A stretch of DNA of 64,000 bases from Neorhizobium galegae bv. officinalis (GCA_000985875.1 CCRI01000014.1:62001-126000); one strand, 5' to 3'. Shown: positions 45,872 to 56,292, counted from the first letter of the stretch. A program made the numbers and translations. The notes: generated from the sequence alone by a model not told the origin.

Positions 45872-45889
45872 CAAGAACTTTCGGAACGA

Positions 45890-46606
45890 TCAGGCGCGGC
45901 GGCGGGCGGAGACGATCGGCTGCTGGAAATGCAGGTGCAGCGGGCGCGGAAGAAGCGCCGTCGCCAGTGCCACCGCAAGGGCCAGAACCGAAACGATCCA
46001 GAGCGCATGGCTGCCAGCATATTTCGTCAAAAAAGCGCCCGTCACGGCACCGCATGCCATTCCGGTCCAGGGAACCGTCTGGATCAGCCAGCCGGTCGGA
46101 TTGCGGTCGCCGATCAGCCAACGGCCGATGCCGCGGCCGAAGCGGGAAAGCGCCCCGGTTACATAGGTGAGGCCGATTGGCAGCCCTTCGATATGTTCGA
46201 CCGTCGCATTGATCATGCCCATCGACAGCACGATCAGATAGAATTGCAGCCGTGGATAACCGGCCGTGGGTACGATGGAAGCCGCGGCCAGCAGGAGCGA
46301 GACGCCCGAGAGTACCACGAAGGTGCGGCGTGCCGAGACCGTATAGGCGAGTACGATGCCGAGCGCGTTGCCGAGAATGAAGACCCAGAGCGCGATGAAG
46401 AGGATGATCGCATGGCTGTAGTCGCCGTCGGCGAAGGAGATTGCCGCGCGGGTCGTGTTGCCGGTCATGAAGGACACGAAGTCGCCCGAGAGAAGCAGGC
46501 CTACCGCATCCGTCATGCCCGCCACGAAGGAAATCGCGGCAACGAGCGCAAGACCCGTCACGGTCCGCCGCCTGCGGATGATGCGTCTTCGTCTTTCCCT
46601 GGTCAT
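45890..46606 (-). CDS. DUF1275 (YoaK-family) membrane protein
   Basis: This 238-residue protein has six or so membrane helices, an Arg-rich start (RERRRRIIRRRRT) and the family signature FVAGMTDAVGLLLSG...FVSFMTGNTTR at ~27-52. A second block, GLPIGLTYVTGALSRFGRGIG, is also typical. No function is established for the family. It is upstream partner of the DUF218 gene. Confidence 0.82.
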   Translation of the reverse strand: MTRERRRRIIRRRRTVTGLALVAAISFVAGMTDAVGLLLSGDFVSFMTGNTTRAAISFADGDYSHAIILFIALWVFILGNALGIVLAYTVSARRTFVVLSGVSLLLAAASIVPTAGYPRLQFYLIVLSMGMINATVEHIEGLPIGLTYVTGALSRFGRGIGRWLIGDRNPTGWLIQTVPWTGMACGAVTGAFLTKYAGSHALWIVSVLALAVALATALLPRPLHLHFQQPIVSARRRA

Positions 46607-46716
46607 GGAGGTCCTTTCCTCCGCGTAAATCTGCGCGAATCACGCCCCGAGGCGTTGATCCAGGACAATGTCGGATAACTAGGAAAGAAATCGCAAATCG
46701 AGCGCCGAAGCGAGTC

Positions 46717-47925
46717 CTATTGCGAGTCCAGCCATGCCCCGAGGCCGTGTGCCGCAGAACGGCCCGTGGCGAGGCAGGCGGTCAGCAGGTAGCCGCCGGT
46801 CGGCGCCTCCCAATCGAGCATCTCCCCGGCGGCAAACAGGCCGGTAAGCGGTTTCAGCATGTAGTTTTCGTCCAGATCGCTCCAGGCGATGCCGCCGGCG
46901 GACGAGATCGCTTCCGCAATCGGCCGGGGACGAAGAACCGGGATCTGCAGGGCCTTGATCTGTTCCGCCAATTCCTGGGGAGCCATGCGGCTGGCATCCG
47001 GCACAAGTTCGCGAAGCAGCGCGGCTTTTACGCCCTCCAGCCCGGCGCCCTTGCGCAGCCGGTTCGAGAAACTCGCCTTGGCATCCTGCCGGGCAAGGTC
47101 GCGTGCCAGACGCTCCGCGGTACGGCCGGGCGTGAGATCGACGGTCAACGCCGCGCGGCCTTCTGCAACAAGCCGGTCTCTAAGCGCTGCGGAATGGGCA
47201 TAGACAAGGCTGCCCTCGATACCGTGTTTCGATACCACAAATTCGCCTGGGAATATGCCGGCGCCAGAGGTCGTCGAAACGGATTTCAGCGGCTCGCCGG
47301 CGAAACGCTCGCGAAACGCCTCGCTCCACGCGACATCGAAACCGCAATTGGCTGGCCGCAGGTCGGCGATCACGATGCCTTTGTCTCTCAGCCACGGCAC
47401 CCACGCGGCATCCGAGCCAAGCCGTGGCCAGCTGGCGCCGCCCAAAGCCAGCAGAGCTGCGTCGGGGCGAACGGTGACCGGCCCTTCCGGCGTTTCGAAC
47501 CGATAACCGTTTTCGGCAAATCCCACCCAGCGATGCCGTGTGCTGAGCGTCACGCCCTGCGCCTCCAGCCGCCGCAGCCAGGCGCGCAACAGGGGCGAGG
47601 CCTTCATGGCTTTCGGAAACACGCGTCCGGACGTCCCTACGAAGGTCTCCGTGCCGAGACCGGCCGCCCAGGCCCGAACGTCGTCCGGCGTAAACGCCTC
47701 CAGGGCAGGGCGCAGGCGCGGGGAGGCGTTCCCGAATCGCTCTGCGAAACTCGAAAAATCTTCCGAATGGGTGATGTTCAGCCCGGACTTGCCGGCGAGC
47801 AGGAATTTCCGCCCGAAGGTCGGCATCGCCTCGTAGACCGTCACGGCATGGCCGGCAGCGGAGAGAACCTCCGCTGCCATCAGCCCTGCCGGGCCGCCGC
47901 CAATGATCGCGATCTGCTTCGTCAT
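46717..47925 (-). CDS. HI0933-like NAD(P)/FAD flavoprotein (TIGR03862-type)
   Basis: This 402-residue flavoprotein has the Rossmann GGGPAG at residues 9-14, GRKFLLAGKSGLNITHSED (the HI0933-family block that positions FAD), ALGGASWPRLGSDA, and the C-terminal FAD contact GLFAAGEMLDWEAPTGGYLLTACLATG. The family is widespread with no agreed reaction. It starts 19 bases after the 5-oxoprolinase stop on the same strand, so it may share that transcript. Confidence 0.84.
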   Translation of the reverse strand: MTKQIAIIGGGPAGLMAAEVLSAAGHAVTVYEAMPTFGRKFLLAGKSGLNITHSEDFSSFAERFGNASPRLRPALEAFTPDDVRAWAAGLGTETFVGTSGRVFPKAMKASPLLRAWLRRLEAQGVTLSTRHRWVGFAENGYRFETPEGPVTVRPDAALLALGGASWPRLGSDAAWVPWLRDKGIVIADLRPANCGFDVAWSEAFRERFAGEPLKSVSTTSGAGIFPGEFVVSKHGIEGSLVYAHSAALRDRLVAEGRAALTVDLTPGRTAERLARDLARQDAKASFSNRLRKGAGLEGVKAALLRELVPDASRMAPQELAEQIKALQIPVLRPRPIAEAISSAGGIAWSDLDENYMLKPLTGLFAAGEMLDWEAPTGGYLLTACLATGRSAAHGLGAWLDSQ

Positions 47926-47944
47926 GATCTCCGGTTACGGCAGA

Positions 47945-50900
47945 TCAGTCCGCTTTGCCATAGCCCCCGGCCGTCGGCGTCTGAACGGTCACCGCTTCAC
48001 CGGCCTCGATGATCGTCTGGGCGCAGCCGCCGAGCTCTTCGAGCGTGCCGTCGAGGCGCCGCACGGTGGTGTGGCCAAGCTCGCCGGTTTCGCCGCCAGC
48101 AAGCCCGTGCGGCTTGATCGTCCGGTGCGAGGAGAGGATGGCGCAATCCATCTTTTCGAGGAAGCGGATCGTGCGTTTGGTTCCGTTGCCGGCCGAGAAC
48201 TTGCCCCTGCCGCCGGAATTTTCGCGGATATGGAAGTCTTCGAGCAGGACCGGATAACGGGTTTCGAGGATTTCCGGGTCGGTGAGGCGGGAATTGGTCA
48301 TGTGCACATGCACCGCATCCGTGCCCTCGAAGCCGGTCCCGTCGTTGAACACACCGGCCGGCGAACCGGAGCACAGCGTCTCGTAATACTGATAGGTCGC
48401 GTTGCCGAAGGTGAGATTGTTCATCGAGCCCTGGCTCGCTGCCATCGCCCCGAGCGCGCCGAACAGCGCATTGGTCACGTGCTGGCTGGTCTCGACATTG
48501 CCCGCCACCACGGCCGCCGGATATTGCGGCTTCAGCATCGACCCTTCCGGCACGATGATGCGGATCGGCCGCAGGCATCCCGCATTCATCGGAATGGAGC
48601 TTTCGACCATGACGCGGAAGACATAAAGCACCGCCGCGCGGGTCACCGGCTCCGGCGCGTTGAAATTGTTCTTCTTTTGCGGGCTCGTGCCGGTGAAGTC
48701 GACCGTCGCCTCGCGCTTGGCCTTGTCGACCGTGATCTTAACCCGGATCACGCTGCCCTGGTCGGTCGGGTAGGAGAATTCCGAATCGCCGAGCTTTTCG
48801 ATGACCCGGCGCACGCTCTCCTCCGCATTGTCCTGCACGTGGCCCATATAGGCCTGCACCACGTCGAGCCCGAACTGCGCGATCATCTTGCGCATCTCGT
48901 GCACGCCCTTTTCGTTGGCGGCGATCTGGGCGCGCAGGTCGGCAACGTTCTGGGCGACGTTGCGGGCGGGGTAAGGGTGGTTGGAGAGGAGATCGGTGAT
49001 GCCGGCCTCGTCGAAGCGGCCGCGATCAACGAGCAGAACGTTGTCGAACAGCACGCCTTCCTCGTCCACGGTCGTCGCCAGAGGCGTCATCGAACCCGGA
49101 GCGGTACCGCCGACATCGGCATGATGGCCGCGCGAGGCGACGTAGAAGAGAATGTCCTTGCCCTCGGCATCGAACACCGGCGTGACCACGGTGATATCCG
49201 GCAGATGGGTGCCGCCGTTATAAGGCGCGTTAAGCGCGAACACGTCGCCGGGGCGGATCCTGCCCTGGTTCTGGGCGATGACGCTTTCAACCGAGCGGTC
49301 CATGGAGCCGAGATGCACCGGCATATGCGGGGCGTTCGCCACCAGCGCACCATCCGCATCGAAGACGGCGCAGGAGAAATCCAGCCGTTCCTTGATGTTG
49401 ACCGAGGAGGCGGTGTTCTGCAGCGTCACGCCCATCTGTTCGGCGATCGACATGAAGAGGTTGTTGAACACTTCGAGCAGAACCGGATCCGCCTGGGTGC
49501 CGATCGGCCTGGCGCGGGAGAGCGTTGCGACGCGCTTCAGCACGACATGGTTCAGCTTCGTGATCTCGAACGCCCAGCCGTCCTCGACGACGATCGTCTG
49601 ATGCGGCTCGACGATCAGGCATGGGCCGTTTGCGCGCGAGCCCGGCTTGATATCGGCGCGGCGATAGACCGGCGCCTCGCGCCATGCCCCGCCGGAGAAA
49701 AATTTCGTTTGTTCGGCTGCGGTCGGTGCCTTGTCGTCGATCTCGAATTCCGGCTCGTCGGAATCGGCGCCGCCGCCGATCGCCTCGACCTCATAGGCCT
49801 CGAAGATGATCTCGCGGTTTTCGAAGATGAAGCCGAACTGCTTCCTGTGCGCCGTCTCGAACGCGGCCGTCATCTCAGCCGCGCTGGCGAGTGTGACGGG
49901 CAAGGTCGTATCCGTGCCCTGATAGCGCAGGTGGGCGCGGTGAAGCACCTCGGTTTCGGAGGCAGTCACGCCCTGAGAGGCCATTTCCTCCAGGACGCTT
50001 GCGGTCAGGTCGTCGCGGATGGCTCCAAGCGTTTCCAGCGCGGCCGCAAGCTCGTGCGAGACCGTGCGCTGGCGGGTGGCGCGGATATCCGCAAGCCCCA
50101 TGCCATAGGCGGAAAGGATACCCGAGAACGGATGGATCATCACGGTCGAGATGCCGAGCGCGTCTGCCGTCAGGCAGGCATGCTGGCCGCCGGCGCCGCC
50201 GAAGCAGGTCAGCACGTAATGGGTGACGTCGTAACCACGCTGGACGCTGATCTTCTTGACGGCATTCGCCATGTTCTCGACGGCGATCGCCAGGAAGCCG
50301 TCGGCCACTTCTTCCGGCGAACGGCCGTCGCCGATCACCTTGGCCATATCCTCGAAGGCGGCACGCACCGCATCCGCATCGAGCGGCTGGTCGCGGTTCG
50401 GGCCGAAGATCGCCGGGAAAAGTTTTGGCGAGAGCTTGCCGAGCATGACGTTCGCGTCGGTGACCGTCAGCGGCCCGCCGCGGCGATAGGCCTTCGGACC
50501 GGGATTGGCACCGGCCGAATCCGGGCCGACGCGGAAACGGCCGTTCTCGAAATGCAGGATCGATCCGCCGCCGGCGGCAACCGTGTGGATCGACATCATT
50601 GGCGCGCGCATACGCACGCCCGCCACTTCGGTTTCGAACGAACGTTCCAGCTCGCCGTCATAATGCGATACGTCGGTGGACGTGCCGCCCATGTCGAAGC
50701 CGACCATCCGGTTAAAGCCCGCAAGCCGCGACGTCTCGACAGCGCCGACCACGCCGCCGGCCGGGCCGGACAGGATCGCATCCTTGCCCTGGAACAGCCG
50801 CGCTGCGGTGAGCCCTCCGGAGGACTGCATGAACATCAGCTGCGCGCCTTGGCCGTCCGTGGCTTCGAGCCCGGTGCCGAGTTCGCCGGCCACCTGCTCC

Positions 50901-51571
50901 ACATAGCGGCGCAGGATCGGCGACAGATAGGCGTCGACCACAGTCGTGTCGCCGCGCCCGACCAGCTTGATCAGCGGCGAAACCTCATGGCTGACGGAAA
51001 CCTGAGTGAAGCCGATATCGCGGGCGATCCCGGCCACCAGCTGTTCATGAGCCGGATAGCGATACGCGTGCATGAAGGCGATGGCGACGGCACGGAAACC
51101 GGCATCAAATTGCTCCTGCAACTGGCCGCGGATCGTCTTTTCATCCGGCGCCGCCTCGATCGTACCGTCGGCGCGGACCCGTTCGTCCACCTCGACCACG
51201 TGTTTGTAGAGCAGTTCCGGCTTGATGATCTTCTTGGCAAAAATGTCGGCGCGGGCCTGATAGCCGATCGCCAGCGCATCGCGGAAACCGCGGGTGGTGA
51301 CGAGCAGCGTGTGCTCGCCCTTGCGCTCAAGCAGCGCATTGGTGGCGACCGTCGTGCCCATCTTCACCGCGCCGATCGCGTCGGCAGGGATGGCGGCCCC
51401 GGTCGGCACGCCGAGGAGCTCGCGGATGCCCTGCACCGCGGCATCGCGGTAGGCCTCCGGATTCTCCGACAGGACCTTGTGGGCCACGAGCGATCCGTCA
51501 GGCTTTCGGCCCACGATGTCGGTGAACGTGCCGCCGCGATCGATCCAGAAATCCCACTTAGCCTCGGTCAT
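47945..51571 (-). CDS. Fused 5-oxoprolinase / hydantoinase A-B
   Basis: This 1208-residue ATP-dependent ring-opening enzyme has hydantoinase A N-terminal ([18 protein letters not shown], ~10-27), ATPase core ([24 protein letters not shown], then [10 protein letters not shown]), and from about residue 680 the hydantoinase B half ([41 protein letters not shown]). The fused layout is that of eukaryotic-type OPLAH, which converts 5-oxoproline to glutamate. It is divergent from a TRAP transporter over 203 bases, so uptake and hydrolysis of a pyroglutamate- or hydantoin-like compound is the natural model. Confidence 0.88.
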   Translation of the reverse strand: MTEAKWDFWIDRGGTFTDIVGRKPDGSLVAHKVLSENPEAYRDAAVQGIRELLGVPTGAAIPADAIGAVKMGTTVATNALLERKGEHTLLVTTRGFRDALAIGYQARADIFAKKIIKPELLYKHVVEVDERVRADGTIEAAPDEKTIRGQLQEQFDAGFRAVAIAFMHAYRYPAHEQLVAGIARDIGFTQVSVSHEVSPLIKLVGRGDTTVVDAYLSPILRRYVEQVAGELGTGLEATDGQGAQLMFMQSSGGLTAARLFQGKDAILSGPAGGVVGAVETSRLAGFNRMVGFDMGGTSTDVSHYDGELERSFETEVAGVRMRAPMMSIHTVAAGGGSILHFENGRFRVGPDSAGANPGPKAYRRGGPLTVTDANVMLGKLSPKLFPAIFGPNRDQPLDADAVRAAFEDMAKVIGDGRSPEEVADGFLAIAVENMANAVKKISVQRGYDVTHYVLTCFGGAGGQHACLTADALGISTVMIHPFSGILSAYGMGLADIRATRQRTVSHELAAALETLGAIRDDLTASVLEEMASQGVTASETEVLHRAHLRYQGTDTTLPVTLASAAEMTAAFETAHRKQFGFIFENREIIFEAYEVEAIGGGADSDEPEFEIDDKAPTAAEQTKFFSGGAWREAPVYRRADIKPGSRANGPCLIVEPHQTIVVEDGWAFEITKLNHVVLKRVATLSRARPIGTQADPVLLEVFNNLFMSIAEQMGVTLQNTASSVNIKERLDFSCAVFDADGALVANAPHMPVHLGSMDRSVESVIAQNQGRIRPGDVFALNAPYNGGTHLPDITVVTPVFDAEGKDILFYVASRGHHADVGGTAPGSMTPLATTVDEEGVLFDNVLLVDRGRFDEAGITDLLSNHPYPARNVAQNVADLRAQIAANEKGVHEMRKMIAQFGLDVVQAYMGHVQDNAEESVRRVIEKLGDSEFSYPTDQGSVIRVKITVDKAKREATVDFTGTSPQKKNNFNAPEPVTRAAVLYVFRVMVESSIPMNAGCLRPIRIIVPEGSMLKPQYPAAVVAGNVETSQHVTNALFGALGAMAASQGSMNNLTFGNATYQYYETLCSGSPAGVFNDGTGFEGTDAVHVHMTNSRLTDPEILETRYPVLLEDFHIRENSGGRGKFSAGNGTKRTIRFLEKMDCAILSSHRTIKPHGLAGGETGELGHTTVRRLDGTLEELGGCAQTIIEAGEAVTVQTPTAGGYGKAD

Positions 51572-51603
51572 AATCCGCCCCTCAAATCAACTGACATGCC
51601 CTA

Positions 51604-51618
51604 ACGAAAACATTTCGT
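51604..51618. promoter_or_regulatory. Palindrome ACGAAA-ACA-TTTCGT
   Basis: A perfect 6-bp-arm inverted repeat lies 33 bases upstream of the 5-oxoprolinase start in the divergent region with the TRAP operon. It is a possible operator for the MarR protein encoded at 54748. No direct support. Confidence 0.4.
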
Positions 51619-51627
51619 CGATAAAAC

Positions 51628-51644
51628 GTCAATGATTAGTTGAC
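51628..51644. promoter_or_regulatory. Palindrome GTCAA-N7-TTGAC overlapping a TTGACA hexamer
   Basis: GTCAA-TGATTAG-TTGAC lies in the same divergent region. Its right arm forms the first five bases of TTGACA (51640-51645), a candidate -35 of the rightward TRAP promoter, which would suit repression by occlusion. The -10 is not clear (CATCAT near 51664). Confidence 0.45.
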
Positions 51645-51774
51645 AGGAAAATGCACATTGAAGCATCATGCTCGCTGAACGGGCAGGAAGCCGCCAAGAG
51701 CTCCACCCGGATAACCGGCAACCGAGGGGAGCCGACCATGCCGTTTTTTCGATCCTGTAACGGGAGGGCCATCC

Positions 51775-52359
51775 ATGTCCTCCGTTGATCCCCGCCACAG
51801 CATATTCCCGGATTGGCTCCGGAAGGTGCTGGATGGACTCTATCTGTTTTCCGGCTATCTCGCCGGACTTTTTCTCGTCGCCATTTTCCTGATCATGCTG
51901 GGGCTCTCGGCCGGGCGCCCGCTCGATATCGACTTGCCGTCCGGTGACGACTTCGCCTCCTGGTGCATGGCCGCAAGCGCCTTCCTCGGCCTCGCCCACA
52001 CGTTCCGCTCCGGCGAGATGATCCGTGTCGGATTGCTGATCGAGCGTTTCAAGGGCCGTCTGCGGCAGGTCATCGAAATCGTCGCCCTGGCCACGGGCAC
52101 TGCCGCCGCGGTCTATTTCGCCTGGTTCGCCTTCGACATGACGAAGACCTCATGGCAGTTCAACGACCTGTCGCAGGGCGTCATCGCGGTGCCCTTGTGG
52201 ATCCCGCAGCTCGGTTTCTGCGGCGGCCTGATCATCCTCGCGATCGCCTTCGTCGACGAACTCCTCCATGTGCTGTTCGGCGGTTCGCCGCGCTATGAGA
52301 AGCCGGAGCCGCAAACGGCCGAGGAAGTCATCGAGCGCGCCATGCAGAGTGGGGCGTGA
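51775..52359 (+). CDS. TRAP transporter small membrane subunit (DctQ type)
   Basis: This 194-residue protein has four membrane helices and the DctQ-family features (FLGLAHTFRSGEMIRVGLLIERF, LWIPQLGFCGGLIILAIAFVDELL). It anchors and assists the large DctM subunit. It is first of a three-gene TRAP operon, 3 bases before the DctM gene. The start ATG 51775 follows GGGAGG. Confidence 0.86.
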   Translation: MSSVDPRHSIFPDWLRKVLDGLYLFSGYLAGLFLVAIFLIMLGLSAGRPLDIDLPSGDDFASWCMAASAFLGLAHTFRSGEMIRVGLLIERFKGRLRQVIEIVALATGTAAAVYFAWFAFDMTKTSWQFNDLSQGVIAVPLWIPQLGFCGGLIILAIAFVDELLHVLFGGSPRYEKPEPQTAEEVIERAMQSGA

Positions 52360-52362
52360 TCC

Positions 52363-53676
52363 ATGAGCACGATCGAACTCGTTGAAATCGCCGGCGTCGT
52401 TCTTGTCGCCCTTCTGGCGCTGCTGGCCGGCGGGGTGTGGATCGGCATTTCGCTGCTGATCTGCGGCTTTATCGCCATGCTCTTCGTGCCCGGCATCCCG
52501 ATTGGCGCCGTGCTCGCCACCAATTCCTGGAGCGGCGGCGCATCCTGGTCGCTCGCGGCCCTGCCTCTGTTCGTCTGGATGGGGGAAATCCTGTTCAGGA
52601 CGCGGCTTTCGGAAGAGATGTTCCGCGGCTTGGCTCCCTGGCTCGGCTGGCTGCCCGGCCGCCTCATGCATGTCAACGTGCTCGGCTGCGGCCTGTTCGG
52701 CTCGATCTCCGGCTCGTCGGCCGCCACCACCGCCATGATCGCCAAGATCGCCCTGCCGGAATTGAAGAAGCGCGGTTATGACGAGATGGTCAGCCTCGGT
52801 TCTCTCGCAGGCGCCGGCACGCTCGGCATCCTCATCCCGCCGTCGATCACCATGGTCGTTTATGCGGTCGCGGCGAACGTCTCGATCATCCAGATCTTCC
52901 TCGCCGGCTTCCTGCCGAGCCTCATCGTCATGGTGCTTTATTCCGGCTACATCATCGTCTGGTCGCTTCTGAACCCGGACAAGCAGCCGCCCGCACCGCC
53001 GAAGATGAGCTTCATGGAGAAGCTCAAGGAATCGGCCAACCTCATCCCCGTCACGCTGCTCATCGTGCTTGTCTTCGCAACCCTCATTCTGGGCTGGGCG
53101 ACGGCGACGGAATGCGCGGCCTGGGGCGTGCTCGGCTCGCTTGCCATCGCCGCCTGGTCGCGGACGCTGACGATGAAAGCCTTCTGGGACAGCGTCATGG
53201 GCGCCACCCGGCTCACCTGCATGATCATGCTGATCCTGACCGGCGCCGGCTTCATGTCGATCGCCATGGGTTATACCGGCATTCCGAACGCGCTCGCCGC
53301 CTGGGTCGACAGTTTCAACCTCAGCCCCTATGCGCTGATCGCGGTGCTGACGGTCATGTATATCCTGCTCGGCGCAGCGCTCGACGGGCTGTCGATGATC
53401 GTGCTCACCACGGTCGTGGTCCTGCCGATGATCCAGCAGGCCGGTTTCGACCTCGTCTGGTTCGGCATCTTCCTGGTGCTGATCGTCGAGATGGCGGAAG
53501 TCTCGCCGCCGGTCGGCTTCAACCTCTTCGTGCTGCAAACGATGAGCGGCCGCGACAGTCTGACTGTCGCCCGCGCCTCGCTGCCGTTCTTCTTCCTGCT
53601 TGTGGCGACTGTCGCCATCATTACGGTCTTCCCGGAAATCGTGATGGTTCTGCCGAAAATGGCATTCCCGGGTTAA
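52363..53676 (+). CDS. TRAP transporter large permease (DctM type)
   Basis: This 437-residue permease has about 12 hydrophobic segments and hallmark loops GSISGSSAATTAMIAKIALPEL and AGAGTLGILIPPSI, with EMAEVSPPVGFNLFVLQ near the C-terminus. It imports the solute bound by the periplasmic DctP protein using a sodium gradient. The ATG at 52363 is 3 bases after the DctQ stop. Confidence 0.9.
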   Translation: MSTIELVEIAGVVLVALLALLAGGVWIGISLLICGFIAMLFVPGIPIGAVLATNSWSGGASWSLAALPLFVWMGEILFRTRLSEEMFRGLAPWLGWLPGRLMHVNVLGCGLFGSISGSSAATTAMIAKIALPELKKRGYDEMVSLGSLAGAGTLGILIPPSITMVVYAVAANVSIIQIFLAGFLPSLIVMVLYSGYIIVWSLLNPDKQPPAPPKMSFMEKLKESANLIPVTLLIVLVFATLILGWATATECAAWGVLGSLAIAAWSRTLTMKAFWDSVMGATRLTCMIMLILTGAGFMSIAMGYTGIPNALAAWVDSFNLSPYALIAVLTVMYILLGAALDGLSMIVLTTVVVLPMIQQAGFDLVWFGIFLVLIVEMAEVSPPVGFNLFVLQTMSGRDSLTVARASLPFFFLLVATVAIITVFPEIVMVLPKMAFPG

Positions 53677-53701
53677 TCAGAGAAAGAAAAAGGGAACTGA
53701 T

Positions 53702-54691
53702 ATGAGGAAAATGATCTCTACTCTCGTTCGCTCGGGCCTTGCCGGTGCGGCGCTTCTGGCGGCTTCCGGCGCCGCTCTCGCCCAGACCGCCTGGGTCCTG
53801 CCGTCGGCCTATCCGCCGGCGAACTACCATGTCGAGAACCTGATGCAGTTCGCCAAGGACGTCGAAACGGCCTCGGGCGGCAAGCTGAAGATCACCGTTC
53901 ATCCGAGCGCCTCGCTGTTCAAGGCGCCGGATATCAAGCGCGCCGTCCAGACCGGCCAAGCCCAGGCCGGCGAAGTGCTGATCTCGCTGCACGAGAACGA
54001 AAACCCGGTCTTCGGCATCGACGTCGTGCCGTTCCTGGCAACCAGCTTCGACGCGTCCAGGAAGCTCTATGCTGCCTCCAAGCCGGCGATCGAGAAGGCA
54101 CTCGATGCGCAGGGCCTCAAGCTCCTCTATGCGGCGCCGTGGCCGCCGCAGGGCATTTTCACCAAGAAGGACGTCAACAGCACCGCCGACCTCAAGGGCC
54201 TGAAATGGCGGGCCTACAACGTCGGCACATCGCGCATCGCCGATCTCGTCGGTGCCCAGCCGGTGACCGTCCAGGCGGCCGAACTGCCGCAGGCTCTGGC
54301 AACCGGCGTCATCGACGGCCTGATGACCTCGAGCGCCACCGGCGTCGATAGCAAGATCTGGGAATCGCTGACCCACTATTACGACACCCAGGCCTGGATC
54401 CCGAAGAACGTCATCTTCGTCAACAAGGCCGCCTTCGCTGGCCTCGATCCGGCCGTCCAGAAGGCGGTCACCGATGCAGCCGCTGCAGCAGAGACCCGCG
54501 GCTGGGCGCTCGGTGCCGAAAAGACCTCGGCCTACATGGAAACCCTCAAGAAGAACGGCATGAAGGTTCTCGAACCGAGCGCCGATCTCAAGAAGGGTCT
54601 GGCCGATGTCGGCGCCAAGCTGACCGAGGATTGGCTGAAGAAGGCCGGTGCTGATGGCGCCGCCATTCTGGACGCCTACAAGAAGATGTGA
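53702..54691 (+). CDS. TRAP transporter periplasmic solute-binding protein (DctP type)
   Basis: This 329-residue protein has a signal peptide to about residue 28 (AASGAALAQ). The mature part has the DctP pattern FAKDVETASGGKLKITVHPSASLF and the ligand-arginine region in LKWRAYNVGTSRIADLVGAQP. TRAP binding proteins nearly always hold organic acids. Given the divergent 5-oxoprolinase, 5-oxoproline or a related cyclic acid is plausible. Confidence 0.88.
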   Translation: MRKMISTLVRSGLAGAALLAASGAALAQTAWVLPSAYPPANYHVENLMQFAKDVETASGGKLKITVHPSASLFKAPDIKRAVQTGQAQAGEVLISLHENENPVFGIDVVPFLATSFDASRKLYAASKPAIEKALDAQGLKLLYAAPWPPQGIFTKKDVNSTADLKGLKWRAYNVGTSRIADLVGAQPVTVQAAELPQALATGVIDGLMTSSATGVDSKIWESLTHYYDTQAWIPKNVIFVNKAAFAGLDPAVQKAVTDAAAAAETRGWALGAEKTSAYMETLKKNGMKVLEPSADLKKGLADVGAKLTEDWLKKAGADGAAILDAYKKM

Positions 54692-54699
54692 TTTGAGAG

Positions 54700-54725
54700 G
54701 CGCCGCAGGCATCCGCCTGCGGCGC
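54700..54725 (+). terminator. 11-bp-arm hairpin between DctP and MarR genes
   Basis: GCGCCGCAGGC (54700-54710) pairs perfectly with 54715-54725 around ATCC, directly after the binding-protein stop. There is no U-run. It probably stabilises the abundant dctP mRNA and limits read-through to the MarR gene. Confidence 0.55.
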
Positions 54726-54747
54726 GCTCGTCCCGGGAGGAAAAGTC

Positions 54748-55269
54748 ATGGCATCGGAAAAGAGTGAATTCGGCCCGATCGTATCCTCCGGGCACCTGGC
54801 GAGCGGCGCATTGCCGGCGCTCTCCGAGATCGAGTTCGGCATGATCATGCTGAACCACGCGTTCGGCCGCTGGATGGTCCGTTGCATGTCGGCTGCCGGC
54901 GTGCCGGATCTGTCGCCGATCGATATCCTCGTGCTGCACAATATCAACAGCCGCAACAAGGCAAAGACGCTGGCCGATATCGCCCTCGTCCTCAATATCG
55001 AGGACACGCATGTGGTGACCTACGCGCTGAAGAAGCTCGAACGCCTGAAGCTGATCAAGTCCGGCCGCCGCGGCAAGGAAAAGCTGGTCATGGTGACGGA
55101 AGCGGGCGCCGAAGCCTGCAATCGCTATGCGGCAGTGCGCGAGGAACTGCTGGTCAAGTCGGTGCTGGCCACCGAGGTTTCGGGGGATACCCTGTCGGCC
55201 ATGGCAGCCCGCCTGCGCGCGCTGTCCGGCCATTACGACCAGGCGGCCCGCGCCGCCGCGTCGCTCTAG
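54748..55269 (+). CDS. MarR-like winged-helix regulator
   Basis: This 173-residue regulator has an N-terminal extension of ~25 residues, then a winged helix (SPIDILVLHNINSRNKAKTLADIALVLNIEDTHVVTYALKKLERLKLI) and a wing (KSGRRGKEKLVMVTEAG). It is the last gene of the TRAP operon and likely controls the TRAP/5-oxoprolinase region. Its last 4 bases overlap the convergent hydrolase gene. Confidence 0.83.
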   Translation: MASEKSEFGPIVSSGHLASGALPALSEIEFGMIMLNHAFGRWMVRCMSAAGVPDLSPIDILVLHNINSRNKAKTLADIALVLNIEDTHVVTYALKKLERLKLIKSGRRGKEKLVMVTEAGAEACNRYAAVREELLVKSVLATEVSGDTLSAMAARLRALSGHYDQAARAAASL

Positions 55270-56090
55270 GAAAACAGCGCGTCCATCAGCGGATGGGCGG
55301 GATCCTCCATGCCGTCGAGGATGGTGAAGTGATGCTTGTCCGGCTCCTCGACCGCCTCCGTCTCGGCGCCAAGCCCCTTCCAGACGCTGGCAAGCAATGC
55401 GTTCTGACGGATGAACTCGGCGCGTTCGCCGGCCCCCACCCAGCAGGTCACCCGCGCGCCGGCAAGCGGCTCCAGCAGGGCCGGGCTTTCCCGGTAGGCT
55501 TCTTCGGCGTCGATCCGCTGCTTTTCGTTCATCTTGGTCTTCATGATCGGCCGCAGATCGTGCACGCCGGAAAGCGAGACCGTCTTGACGATGCGGCTGC
55601 GCATTGCTTCCGGCAGCGGTGACGTGGCAGAAATCATCCGCGTGACGAGATGCCCGCCCGCCGAATGGCCGATCAGCCGGATCGGCCCGCTGACCTTGGC
55701 CGCGGCAGCCTCGATCGCCCTGCCGATTTCCACCGTGATGCCCGAAATGCGGTTCTCCGGGGCCAGCGTATACATCGGCATGGCAACGGCATAACCGCGC
55801 TCCACGGCGCCGTTGGCGAATTGCGACCAATAGCTGTTGTCGAGACCGATCCAGAAGCCGCCGTGGACGAAAACCACGAGGCCGGCCGGCTCCGTTTCGG
55901 GCAGGAAAAGGTCGAAGCGGTTGCGGGGCTTATCGCCATAGGAAAGGCCAAGTTTGGCGCGGCCGGCGGCGGCAAGCGTCTCACGATAAAGTCGCGCCGG
56001 TTCCACCCAAGCCGCCGGCCAGCGGTCGCCCTGGGGAATGTTGATGCCGTTGGCATAGGCATTGTCCCAGTCGCTAATCCGATGACGCAT
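55266..56090 (-). CDS. Alpha/beta hydrolase, kynurenine-formamidase/esterase-like
   Basis: This 274-residue alpha/beta hydrolase has the oxyanion motif VHGGFWIG (HGGxW), nucleophile elbow GHSAGGHLV and a late histidine in EPDKHHFTILDG. The HGGxW form and size match the formamidase/HSL-type esterases, including kynurenine formamidases of the hydrolase type. ATG 56090 was chosen (AGAGAAG upstream) over the adjacent GTG at 56096. It is divergent from an aromatic-acid CoA ligase gene, so an aromatic ester or formyl amide is a plausible substrate. Confidence 0.8.
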   Translation of the reverse strand: MRHRISDWDNAYANGINIPQGDRWPAAWVEPARLYRETLAAAGRAKLGLSYGDKPRNRFDLFLPETEPAGLVVFVHGGFWIGLDNSYWSQFANGAVERGYAVAMPMYTLAPENRISGITVEIGRAIEAAAAKVSGPIRLIGHSAGGHLVTRMISATSPLPEAMRSRIVKTVSLSGVHDLRPIMKTKMNEKQRIDAEEAYRESPALLEPLAGARVTCWVGAGERAEFIRQNALLASVWKGLGAETEAVEEPDKHHFTILDGMEDPAHPLMDALFS

Positions 56091-56205
56091 GCTCACTTCT
56101 CTCGATCCGCTTGATTTCGAACATCATACTGTCACCGCATCAGCCCGCTTGGAAGCCCGTCGCAGCTTCAAAAATCGCAAGGAGGAAAATTATTACAAAC
56201 TTAAA

Positions 56206-56231
56206 CTTTCTCTCTTGCAACCGAGGGAAAG
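56206..56231. promoter_or_regulatory. Inverted repeat upstream of the CoA ligase gene, with CTATAT downstream
   Basis: CTTTCTCTC (56206-56214) and GAGGGAAAG (56223-56231) match at 8 of 9 positions around TTGCAACC. A CTATAT hexamer at 56264-56269, 24 bases before the ligase ATG, is a good rhizobial -10. The repeat is placed where a repressor or activator would act. Confidence 0.45.
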
Positions 56232-56292
56232 CAGTGCTTTTCTGAGTGAAAGGCAAAAAGCCGCTATATAAAAAACGCTTGGGAACGAAAAT

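Noticed and set aside
47903-51604. Very long rightward open frame opposite the 5-oxoprolinase gene
   Set aside because: It mirrors the codon phase of a gene with unmistakable hydantoinase motifs, is Arg/His/Asp-rich without domains, and is a GC-skew shadow.
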